64,000 nt of DNA from the NCBI GenBank assembly GCA_027604505.1, contig JADIIX010000063.1, positions 67,508-131,507 of the forward strand, read 5' to 3'. The stretch comes from Gonapodya sp. JEL0774. Taxonomy: Eukaryota > Monoblepharomycota > Monoblepharidomycetes > Monoblepharidales > Gonapodyaceae. Positions within the stretch are counted from its first letter, which is position 1, and each line of letters opens with the position of its first letter. The notes under the pieces were generated by a model. It worked only from the letters and a program-made list of their open reading frames with translations, was not told where the DNA came from and did not search any database. Below, piece after piece: positions 46,235-57,614 of the stretch. Both the position numbers and the translations under genes were made by a program.

Positions 46235-48453
46235 ATGGAACCCGCCCGCGTCCATCCACCGCCGCCACCTCCACAGTCTGCGCCACCGCCCCCACCACCG
46301 TGTGTTCCAGTCATCGATATCTCAGATCCGATTCAAGTAACACAAATTCTGCCATTCGCTTTGCTCGAGTGCGGAAACTTTCTCATTGTAAATCATGGCG
46401 TGGAAACTGAAACCATTAAACGTTATGCGAATCAACTTTTTGAGCTGCCGGACGAAGTGAAGAGGGCAATGGCAGTCGACGAGAGCAGACACTTCTTCGG
46501 ATATACCGGCATAGGTCAGCTGTTGGTCCTTTGCATACCGAACTCTCCATTCATTTGTTTTTGATAAATTTATGGCTGCTGTTACGATGGCTGATGTTCA
46601 ACGTTGACGAAACACATCGTTTTCGTGCGGATCACAACGATCGAACACCTGTCTCTCACTTGAGTAGGTCACGCCACCACAGAGGGAAAACCCGATTGCA
46701 GAGAAGACTTCGGTGTGTTGTCGATTCACAGCCAGAACGGTACTCTCAGACGAACCCAGATTAAATGACATTCACGTGTCGCTTTGATCTTTCGCGGGCG
46801 TTGGTCCGCTCACAGACTTTGGCAATGACCTCCCATGTAAGTGTTTGACATCGAGTGATGCATGGAAATTGGGTTCATGTGTGCAGGACATTTCGCTTTC
46901 CCACTCTCAGAGTATGGTGCATTGTACAAAGAGGGCGAAACACGTCCTGGCGAAGCTTCACGGATAGACATCATGATGACTTTAGATACGCGCGACCTAC
47001 CTACTCATACCTGCCATTTCACCTCACCTGTCTATCCTCCACAGCCATCTGGCGCCCAAACGACCCGCCCCATCTCCGGTACAGACCAGGCCCGAACCAA
47101 TGGCCGCCCGAACATCTCTTACCAGGATTCAAGGATGCGTCTAAGGCGTACTCGGACCAGATGATGAAGTTGGGGATGAAGTTCATGCGGTGGATTGCCG
47201 ACGTGGTGCAGGGACGACAGATCCGGACGGACGACGGTGTGACTGGCGCTGGCGAGCCCGCGGCCACGACACACGGTGCGACGGAGCAGCACACCGAGCA
47301 CCACGGTCGCCACGGCGAGCTCTCGACCGACCTCGCCATCACGTTGCCTCGCAATCCTCCTCTCGACCCTCTCGACCCGTCCATCTTCGCCCGCTACTTC
47401 GACGGATCCTCCATACGCGGCGGGAGGATAAAGTTCGTGAGGTACCCTCCTGCGGGATCGAAGGACCTCGTGGGGGTTGAGAATGGACAGGGAGGTACGG
47501 TGGGACTTGTTGTGCGTGGTTGTTCTCGAACGACCCTAAACCGAAACAAATCGCACTCCCGTCCTCAGTCGGACCTCACCGAGATTTATGGCTGACCTTC
47601 CTCCTTCACGCGAATGATTTGCCCGGTCTCCAGGTCCAGGCACGGGATGGTGCGTATCGTGTGAAAACAGCATGTCGCCAGAACACAACAATCCAGTCTC
47701 ACCATCCACACACACACACATATACACTCAAAAAAAAACTGACCTACTTACCCAGGCACATGGCTTTCCGTACCTCCCATCCCAAACTCCTTTGCCGTCA
47801 CTGTAGGGCAAGCTCTGGAATCAGTTACCCACGGCATCCTCCTGGCCACCCACCACTGCGCCACCATACCTCCACCCGGTTCTCCGGCGAGGATAACAAT
47901 ACCGTATTTTATGGATATCTCAGGCGATACGACGCTGGGCATGATTAAGGAGGGACTGGAAGTTGGGGAGGGAGGCTTGGAGAAGAGGATGGTAGAGTGG
48001 GCGAGGTGGCGGAGGTGGGAGGAGGAGAGGAGGAAGAGAGCGAAATTGGCTGCAACGGCACGTATGAGAATCCAATGTGGAAATGGTGATGGGGCGTCTG
48101 CATCCTCCTGCCCAGCTGTTACGCCATTGTCAGTCGCTAACCCCACCACGGAAGCACCATCGACACCGTCAAGCACCACCGCCCCCACACAACCACCTGT
48201 TACAACACCACCTGATCTATCTTCGACCTCAGATATAACAACACGCACTATCACACCGGATTCGGCACCTCCATGGCAACCCACTGAGTCCTCCACCCTC
48301 CGTGAGCTCCACTTCCGTGGTATGCTCGCTCGAAGACCCCAAGTTGGCCGCCGCTGGTACCCGGAGATGATGGCGGAGATTGAAGCGCAGGGAAACCCGG
48401 TCAGCGGAGCTGGTACAAGGAACGAGAAAGGAGAGACAAATTCGGACATGTGA
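46235..48453 (+). CDS. 2-oxoglutarate/Fe(II)-dependent dioxygenase (isopenicillin N synthase fold)
   Basis: Non-haem iron oxygenase of the DIOX_N plus 2OG-FeII_Oxy type; substrate unknown. Exon 1 starts at the ATG at 46235 with a poly-Pro leader, then VPVIDISDPIQVTQILPFAL and GNFLIVNHGVETETIKRYA, the classic DIOX_N opening. Middle exons give DFGNDLP and GPNQWPPEHLLPGFKDASKA YSDQMMKLGMKFMRWIADVV (two stretches). The iron-binding HxD is in VGPHRDLWLTFLLHANDLPG LQVQARDG. The next exon, after the acceptor near 47757, has GTWLSVPPIPNSFAVTVGQA LESVTHGILLATHHCATIPP, then ARITIPYFMDIS, which holds the distal His and the Arg that binds 2-oxoglutarate. An insertion of ~60 residues rich in His/Thr/Glu lies before the HxD block. 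The C terminus is extended by a charged tail. Two short exons between 46515 and 46990 are uncertain. Confidence 0.8.
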
Positions 48454-48784
48454 CCCGGTACACGTGGTGGTAAACGCATATTATTTTTGGTGTATCCCCT
48501 CGTGCGGTTACAGTGAGTCAGGGTAAATAGTGTAAGGGTATCAACAGGGCATGCAAACGGGCCGTTCTATGTAAATGTCCTCATGGAACATCGATCAACA
48601 CGACCTGGGGCCATACGCTCCAGATGGCACGGCTGCCATCTCGCGGGGCTCACAGGATCGGCCGGTCCTGGTATTATTCTAAACCCTCGAGCATCTCCAA
48701 AGCATTAGAGTCCATTTATCTCAACCAATCCACATGGGAGTCCCATGACCATTGCGATACCGATGGAGAGTGTAGAGGCTCAGC
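48454..48784. other. Convergent intergenic region
   Basis: 331 bases between facing stop codons of the dioxygenase and bS16m genes. No coding signal. Confidence 0.45.
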
Positions 48785-49225
48785 TTATGCCCGTCCCTTT
48801 GCAGGCGACTGTGCCGAGACGGGGGAAGAACTCTGCTGCTCTGCCAATAGAAGCTGTCGAGCTGCCATGGCCTCACGATGTTGCTGGACTGGAGTCGCCG
48901 GAAGAAGACCAGCCTGACGCGGATGCGTTAGGGACACGAACAGTCTGCAGAGCATACTTCAAACTCTCAAACACCAACACACCTTGTTCAGCAGCCATCC
49001 CACCCTGTCAGTTGGCTCAGCGCCATTAGCAATCCAATACTTTGCTCGCTCAAAGTCCAGTTCGATGTGTTTCACCCCGTTCGCGTCCGGGATGGGGTTG
49101 TAAGTCCCGATTCTTTCGATGTGCCGTCCATCCCGGGGAGCGCGAGCCTCAGCGACAACGATGCCATAGAAAGGGTTGTGGCGGACGCCCCAGCGAGCCA
49201 GACGAATGCGGACGGCGTTGCCCAT
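48785..49225 (-). CDS. MRPS16: Mitochondrial small-subunit ribosomal protein bS16m
   Basis: Bacterial-type S16 of the mitochondrial ribosome. Exons 49225-48983 and 48913-48785 join in phase (AAG|GTGTGT...CAG|GCT) to 123 residues. The family block starts at the N terminus: VRIRLARWGVRHNPFYGIVV AEARAPRDGRHIERIGTYNP (two stretches), then LDFERAKYWIANGAEPTDRV GWLLNKAGLLPATP. The C-terminal ~35 residues are Gln/Ser-rich and go beyond the conserved domain. No separate presequence is needed in this family. The start is the ATG directly before the S16 block. Confidence 0.92.
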
Positions 49226-49360
49226 GAATGAGGATGAGAAAGTTTGTTAAGCTGGTATCCACGTTGCTGCGGTCAAAAAGCCCGCCATGATCGTCACTAT
49301 CGGTTCCGATTCGCGTTATCACTTTCTGGGGTATACATCAAAATTGAAATGGCCGAATTC

Positions 49361-52300
49361 CTAGAACCATTCGACACTCAAATCAAGCTCAAGTAGATCA
49401 TCCAAAACACGGTCAACGCTGCTGCCCACACTCTTGGACACTTCTCGTTGCCGCCGTATGCTTAAGTTATTGAACATTTCGATCACATTTCCATCTAAAA
49501 TGTTGGCCCCTCGCGTGACGGTGGATGGGGAACTTAGAAAGGACGCGGACGTGGAACGGAGACGCCTGAACAACGTGATTCAAAGCAAGGTGGAGCCGTG
49601 AACTGGTGATCCACAGAAATAAGAAACCCACCTGAAACCTCTCGGATTCAATCCAGCAATCTGCTGTGCTCCGGCAACTAGACGGTTTGCTACTGCAGTC
49701 AATCGGCGGTACATTTTTTCGGGAATGGGAACCATGGCACACAGGCCACCATCCGCAGTCGCTGAATCCAATACAGGTGTGACATAAATCATCGAATCAC
49801 GACATTTTCTTCGAATTAAACCATTCGAAGTCAAGAAATCTCACTCATTATTACCGCTTGCTGCCTGCTCGCCATTGCCGGCCCGCCCTTTCTCCTGGGT
49901 AGGGTCATTTTGCGCACTCTGACCATTTGGAGAACCTGACTGCCGACGTGAAACTCGCCCCGACGGAGAAGCTTGGTGCCACCAATGGACCGCACATCTG
50001 CGAAAAAGCCCGTCACAGAAGAGCATAAGTCACAACAGAATGCCAACAGCATAGAGGCTCAAGGACACCAGATTCCAAACGCAAAATGTTGTACTTACCC
50101 TCGGGAGAGAACGCAAACATGAGCAAATTCCCCTCCGAATCTGCGGTGAGCAAAGATAATTGGTTGTGGTCGATGAGGAAGTCGGTGGCACAAACTTCCA
50201 ATTGGCTGAAGTCGCGGCCCAAGGAGCCAAGCTTGGCTGGCTCCTCCTGAAAAAATAAAACAGGTTCCAGGAACAGTTAACTTCATGAGGGTCAAACGAC
50301 CATTGTCACACGTCCCAATTCACTAACTTGGAACCCCATGAACCACAAACTCTTCATTATGTCTCCTGCGACAATGACATTCTTTATGGCGCTTACCGAC
50401 CGCACATAAATATTCACGTCCAAGAACGCTACACCATCCAACGATTCTCCGTCTTCAAATGAATGTACGATAACCTACACAGGAACTCTGCTGATCATAT
50501 GGACTTCTCCGAATTATCACTCGCATTAATATCGACACACCTTGTTGCCAATGGCGGCGAGCAAGTATCCATTCACGCCACACAATTTGGTCACTGGTCC
50601 CGCCGTACCTTTGTCATCCGACTGGTAGAGCAGTTTGAGTTTATGGTTCGTCCGAGGATTGTCTGGTTCTGGCACCACCTCTATCACGTCGAAGATGTAA
50701 ATCTTCGAGGAAGAAGCACACAGAAATGAAAATCGCATTTCAATAAAAACCAAAAACCAAATACCAGTTTTTTTTGTGGTTTTCTATTGGCGATTCGTCA
50801 TCATTTCGTGCTCACCTTGCCTCGCGACGAGAGGTCCTCAGCTCGAACGAAGCCCGTGCCTACAACGATGAACAGTTTCCGCCCGCTCGCAGTTTGTTTA
50901 CTTTCAAGACTGATAGTCTGGGCGTCCAGTATGTGCTCGTACTCTGCAAACTGGTATCTGTGCAAGGTTTGGAGAGTCAGACGTGACACCTCAAGATATT
51001 TGAAAGGCAGGAAACAAACCGGTCTACTGTTTCCCAAGTGAGTGGCGAGATAAGCTCTAGTTGGAATTGCCTATCCTCAGGAAGAAACGCGCCAGGAGCT
51101 GACGACGGTGGAACCGTTCAATGTGGTAAAACACGTTGGCTCATCAAGATAGTAGTCGCACTCACGTCGACCTTCCATGCCAGTGTCAGGTTTGAGAGGA
51201 TCGGCCGTTGGTACTTGCCCATTCACCTGTTCGCCCTCCTCTATAACACCCGCGAGCACTGCTGCAGCATACTGTGCGCGGCTGAGAATAAACGGTACCG
51301 TAGTCGAAGTCGCGAGAACAAACGTTTGCGAGGTAGCGTGGGCCATGACATGGTGGGGTGTGCGTTTGAGTGGAATTTTTCGGATCGGCCAATCTGCGTC
51401 GAGATTGTGGGCACTCGGAAGACGGGCTATGCGGAGGTTGCCCTGCGAGCAACATTATTGCGGTCAGCTAGTCAATTTTTCAGCCGTTCACAATCAACTC
51501 ACATTGGAATTAACGTACACGAACCCGTGCTTGCAAGTCGCTGAGTCAAATTCACTAAAGCCGAGAATTTCTCCATCTACAACCATTGGGTGAACTCGAA
51601 TATTTCTCTTCCCAGAAATCGCAGATGGAATGGAGAGGGGTACAAACTGAGGATCAAGCGCTACGGAATGATCCATGCCGCTCCCAGTGTGATGCGCGAG
51701 GTCGTCTTCCAATTTGTTGCCATTTGCTTTCTTTGAAGATCGAATCTCCAATCCAGCCGCATCAATATCCAACGAGGTAATCGGAATGCTAGTGTTCACC
51801 ATTCCCAGCACAATGGAGGGTCGAGCACCTGCCACGAAAACCCCTTCATATATTGCGCTGTCGTCCCAGCCGACCAAGCTATTGAATTTTCGAAGCTTCC
51901 GTCGCCGGATATCTTTTGGGTCTTGGATGTTCAGATCATGCGGGGAGGTTTGCAGTTTGTCAAGATCTACAAAGAAGCGTAGTTCTCTGCCATTGTGATC
52001 GTGGTGATGGCGGACAAACCGAATAGCCAATCGGTTCTGAGCTTTGTCAGGTATGGTCTCATCGTAGGAAGAGGATCCCGTTGCACGTGCAGATAATATG
52101 TTAGTGCTACTTGCTCCTGGAGTCATGAGAGTACTTGGGAACGCCGAAGGTGCTGGAATATCGCCTGCCGCCTCCAGGTGGTAGAATCCTCGGTAAATTG
52201 CTATATCTCCACCCGCCGCTCGTGCCTTGAACGCATGCACTTAATTTATTAAGCAAGCGCAAACTACGAACGATCCTCACCAACAAATAGAGATCCTTCT

Positions 52301-55300
52301 CGGTGCCTTCTCGTCCAATGTGACACAATAGCACTTCGGAGATTGGTGCTCCTCCAGCTGCAGCAGTGTTTGAACCGAGTTGCGGTGCATCGGTGATCAC
52401 TGTTGGAAGCAAGTCGAAATATGGCACCAGATAGCACGATTCCATATCTGGAAGCCTGCAGATCTGAGAGTGCATCATTCCAAAGTGTCCTTGTTTCGAC
52501 AATTGTTGTCATTGTTAATATCGCAGGATGAGTACGCACCTCCAATGTTCCATTCTCATGCAAGATCGTCGCCCAGAAGTTTGCATCACCAGCAGGACTC
52601 ACACCCATACGGCTCACATTCTCCATAGTGATCTCTGCGTGTACTGAGACGGAACCCTCTGCTGCACGTCCCTTTCCCTTAAGGCTCAACGGATCATCTT
52701 GGCCGCTGTGTTCTCCTGTCATTCGTCTTACGTCATCAAGAAAATCCTCTTTTCCCATTCCATACAAGTTCGAGTCGCTGACCTCGCGGGTCGCTATGCC
52801 ATTTACACGAGCACCCGCCTCGTCACCACCATACAAAAGATCCCTGTCCAATTCATCCAAATACCCATCTGCCCCAGCGAGCTCTGATATTGGTGCCGAA
52901 GACAAAGTTCTGCCGTCGTATGGCTTTTGACGGGATCGTGGAGGCTGCTGGAGTCGCGTCATGTCATCAAACCCTCCTCCCTCGCTTAACCGTGAAATAG
53001 CTGTGAATCGTTTCTCCGCTTCACGGAGTGTTGGCAATAGCCGCCCTTTTGTGGGATCCATGTAAATAGAAAAGGCTTTGATCGAACTGAATTCTGCCTG
53101 AAAGGTTCACCAGAGAATCTCAAACAAAAGTCCATGGACGAGTCACAACAAACAATACCTTCAGCTCTTTTACAATGTTCAACTTCCCAGCATGCACTAT
53201 TTGCTCCCCAGGCTCTGCTGCATCCCCGCTGTGATCATCCTCTGCCACCATTATCAAGCTGTTGCCATCTACACTCATCACCCAAACGTAGGGATCAACA
53301 ATATCTGCAGAAACGATTATTTGATCGGCAAAAAGGTCCGAGATTTTCAGCTCCTGCACCAAACGACCAGTTATGTCCAAGGCAGTCACGCTACCCTGCG
53401 TGATCTGAACAATTAGTGATCCGTTCAAGACGGATCCCGCCGCTACTGTCCTCACAGACCGATGGAAACCCAGAGCTTTCGCTTCTAGCAGATCTCCCCC
53501 AGAAGTGTCCAAAACGGTTGTTCCGTTGTTGCGTGAAATAAAGAGGAACCCCTTTTGCGGTTGTAGTCGACTTTCATCTTGCTCATATTCATCACTGCTC
53601 ACAACCACTTTCCACACATCTTCCAGCTTTGTTTCCTCTTCATCCACAATCGCACCATCATCGGATTCATCACCAGTGACCGCAGACTCTGGTTCTTTGG
53701 ATGCCCTGAAATCCGCCGATTGGAAACTGGCAATGACGACTGGCGCTATGTTCTTCCGCAGAATCGTCAGGGTACCGGAAAGATCGCCACCAGTGCCACA
53801 CATAAGCTCAAGATCCTGTCGCGGAAAAGTGGGTTCATATATGGGGGGTGCTGGATCATCGATGGGTTCTGGAAATGACGAGGGCCACCACGTTGGAATA
53901 GAAACAACACAGTCACGAAGAGGTCCAATGGAGGAAAGCTGATCTGTCGCACAAAAGCGAAGCTTTCGACGGATGGTTTGAAGACGATTCTCCGTTTTCG
54001 CCGTCGCCATTGTGCCTCTTGTGCCATTAGTCTCGTCGGTCGAATGCCCGTAAAGATCTTGTCATTGCAATCATGATCAGATCGAGCGATCGAGCGACCG
54101 AAATGGGTCGGTACAGCTCACCGGAGTCCATGTCGTCTTCGAACTTCATCCGCTTCCCGTTCACGGATCCGTCTCCTTCTTCAAATGCGTCGTCTGCTCT
54201 TCGCTTGGTCCCGTGAAGGCTGCCGTTGACTAAATCGTTCTCGACTTCCTCTACTTCTTCTTCATTTAATTCAACCTGTGCTTCTTCAAACTTGAATACA
54301 ACGTCATCACCCAAACGGTTTGAAAGGAATACAAAGCCTTCCCGAGCACCTGGAACGACATCGCCCACCCTTGCGACACAGCCTGGAACGCCAACAAGTT
54401 TTACACCACACCTTTCAACTTCGATTCTTCGCAATCCGCCCTTTTTCCGTCCCCAGCCACGACCTGAATCTTCCCCACCGACCAAGTCGACCCGCACAAA
54501 CTCCCCCTTCTTGGTCACCAAAACAACCGTATCCGGATCCACGTCCCACACAACCGCCCCCGACAGATCTACTCCAACATCTTCTCCGCCTTTGCAACAC
54601 TGTCCATGGTAAAGAGGGTTCGGTCGGTCATCCGGAATCGATCCGGGGCCGTAGGATAAAGGCGCGGCTTTTTTGCCAGGACCACCTGCCATCGCAGCAT
54701 TAGCAAGGTTCGTTATCCGCTCCTCCGATCCCCAAAAAAAGTTGACAGGGGCCGCGATTCCTGGAACCGTTGTTTGATCGACGTAGACCACTCCGTTTGG
54801 ATGGAGAACGAGGACTCCACCGAGGGGTTGAGGAAGCGGGTGAAGGCGAAAAGAGCCCGTGGGCAAACGATCATGAGAGAAAAGAACAGGGTATGGTCGG
54901 TGATTGGGGTTGAGTGATGCATTAGGGTTTGGCGGCGTGAGTGGCAAAGTAACAGCCATCAGATGTACAGTATCGCGACGGGCAGGATACCGACTACGCA
55001 GGTTTGTTTTTCAGAGCGAAGTCAAATACATTAAATCGACACGCGTGGGGACACGGAACTGCATATAAGCTCACCCAGTCCATGTTCTGTGTGATTCGTA
55101 TAATATGACAATGGTTGGAGTGTTGTATCCGTGAAGAAAAGCCACGTCGATAATGTTAACCATAGCAGGATCGATAGAGGAGAATGGAATCACAAAAGAA
55201 GGGTGAAAAGGTGCCCTGAAGCGAATGAATGTGTGTTGCGTTCGAAGCTACTTAGTCCTCCGAATACAGTCAACGATGCAGACGAAGAGCGAGCGCAGCT

Positions 55301-56530
55301 GAGCTTACATTTCGTCGTCTTCATCCTCACCACTAGCAATCTTAGGTTTTCGGGCACTTCCACGTGCCCCGTACAGCTCGTCATCATCCACTGCCATACG
55401 GATTTCGTCCGCTTGCCTAACAGGTACGATCGCCATCCTTCCACCATACACCCTGAAAACCACACATCTATTCCGAGGGTCCACGCGTATCTCAGGGTGA
55501 AGATGGGTGGGGTTAAGGTGCTCGGAACGGTACTCCTCCCTCTCGTAAAAGTGTAAAGAGAGTGTAGAAAGGGAATGGGTCGGAGGGTGCCAAGAAACGA
55601 GGGACATCTATAACATCAGTTAAAGAGGAGGAGAATCGATCAGCCTGCGTCCAAAACTTGAGCTAAACATTGGAAGTCGAAGCTGTTCTTCACAGAGTCA
55701 AACTCTGCCGTACGTCACGAAACGGAGCCACTCCTTCAATTGCGTCGGAATTTCTCCTACTATCAACACCGAGGTTCTCCGATTGAGCAGAGATTGACGT
55801 CACTGGCTCGCACCTTTGCGTCTGCAAACCCCAGGAGCAAACTATCCATACCAGCGGCACCGACACCAACGGCAGTACGAACGACGCCCATAGATTCAAT
55901 CACACCAGCTAGCTTGCACGAGTGAATGTGATGGAGTCGAGCAACCTTTCGGCGTTGGGAGGCGAGCGCAGAGGAAACCGATGGTCGAAACTGAAAAAGG
56001 AGCGGATGTACAAGGCAAGTTGCGATAGCAACATCAGCGGTCAGAGATGGCGCGAAAACTATATCCATGGTTTGTATAAATTCATTACCGAGTACCATAG
56101 TTTCTGAGCATATGGCTCAAATCGAGTCGGCATTCTCACACTTTTTGCTGCTTGCGGCTGCCAACAATGTCTCACCAATAGGTTCCTCCAATCAGCATAT
56201 CCAGTTGTGCGCTCGACAATCCCGGTAACGAAATTTCCCGAAGACACAGTCTCTTCGTCCCTCTTCCCTTCAACTCACTTGTTGGTCCTCCAAATCCCCA
56301 AACGCCATCCCCGCCTCCATTTCAATTGCAGCTGCATCATCACTGGTACCTCCAGGACCCCCAGTAGCTCCAAAGTTCGGGATAGTCTCCTCTTCTTGAC
56401 GAACTTCGAAGATTTGGAGAGTGTTTCCTCTAGCAACTGCGAGATTCCTGGCGTCGGGGCTCACAAGAACACCAGAGACACAACATGACGCCACGGAAGG
56501 GGGCAAGAGATCGCGGTACAGGTGGAACAT
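49361..56530 (-). CDS. CFT1: Cleavage and polyadenylation specificity factor subunit CPSF160/Cft1
   Basis: Large beta-propeller scaffold of the mRNA 3'-end processing complex, in the nucleus. The N-terminal exon (from ATG 56530) has MFHLYRDLLPPSVASCCVSG and LAVARGNTLQIFEVR. The next exons give CKLAGVIESMGVVRTAVGVG and GMDSLLLGFADAK, then MSLVSWHPPTHSLSTLSLHF YEREEY with IRVDPRNRCVVFRVYGGRMA. The 54959-54027 exon continues with FRLHPLPQPLGGVLVLHPNG VVYVDQT, and further exons cover 54010-53120 and 53061-52264 and the propellers down to 49361. The end, SIRRQREVSKSVGSSVDRVL DDLLELDLSVEWF, is the conserved CPSF-A C-terminal helix. The predicted protein is over 1,300 residues. The exon series is long and only the main coding blocks were checked. 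No sign of disruption was seen. Confidence 0.88.
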
Positions 56531-56748
56531 GCTGGGTACCAAACCCAGGTATCGGATTACCCTTCTGCTGTTGACCGCAGCATATGAGTTCTCGTCTTAT
56601 CGCAAACATTAATAACTCCTTGATAGTTTCGGGACAACCGAAGAATACTGCATTCATGCATATAGTTGTACTGTTTTTGATTGCGATTGCAGCTATCTTG
56701 GTACAACTAATGGTAGCGTTCTTGCACAACGGTGGTATGTCTCACAAC

Positions 56749-57329
56749 TCAAAGTTTGGACCAGACGCAGATAGTAACACCAAAAACAATCAGAGACATA
56801 CCGAAAAGGGAACCTGTTTGGACGAAATGGGTCCTTAAAAGTCGGGTGGATTGAATGGAAGCGGGCGCACAACGATGACCAGCACTTACCACCTGATATT
56901 CGCTCACCCAACACAAACCAGCCAGACAGACACGTGAAAACAAATGCGAGTGCGTTCACCACCGGTACAGCAATGGAGAGCCCGGTATCAGACAGGAGGT
57001 AGTAGTACAGAATTGAGCCTGAAAGATTCGCAGCAAGCGCGAGCAGATACTACAAGGACCAGTTGCGTACCATCAGTTTAAGGCAAGGACATGCAAGTAA
57101 TGGTCTGAAAAGCGATTGTCTCCACCTTCCATCGAGTTCCGAGAAACGCTAACTCATTCGCCAGACGTTTCACCCGTCCAATTTCGCCTAATGATGGTCG
57201 TGAGTCCTCCAGGCCTTTTGAGCTGCTACGAAGGAGCGGATTCGTGGCGCCCCATAGGAAGGAAACTGCGAGCAATCGAGGAATCGAGGCTGCCTCGAAG
57301 TGGGAAAGTTTTCCTTCTGCCGTTATCAT
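56749..57329 (-). CDS. TMEM234: TMEM234-like small multidrug-resistance-type membrane protein
   Basis: Four-helix membrane protein of the TMEM234 family, distantly related to EamA/SMR transporters; function unknown. Exons 57329-57126, 57049-56890 and 56813-56749 join in phase to 142 residues, the normal family length. Helix 1 carries the family motif LAVSFLWGATNPLLRSSSKG. Exon 2 holds LLALAANLSGSILYYYLLSD and TGLSIAVPVVNALAFVFTCL SGWFVLGERISGG. Exon 3 is GSLFGMSLIVFGVTICVWSK, the final helix. The start ATG at 57329 gives an N terminus of ~15 residues before helix 1. It lies 218 bases from the CFT1 start on the same strand. Confidence 0.85.
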
Positions 57330-57614
57330 TTTACAATCGACGCGAACGCACAGAGCGTATTAGTGGAAGGCATCGGTGGAATAAGTGAAAGTGAAATATG
57401 GTTCCAATGGGGAACAAATGAGTTTTTGAAGGGCTTGCGCCCACAACTCTGGTTTGAACAGACGTTTCGTTTTGGAGGACCGTAGGAACAACCTGCACGA
57501 AGTCCGTGCCTCCAACCACTTTGGGCCATGAACAGAGGAACTAATAATAGCATGTAACTTGTGATCTTGTTCAAAAACTGTTCTGAAAATATGCCGCGTT
57601 TGTTCAAAATATTC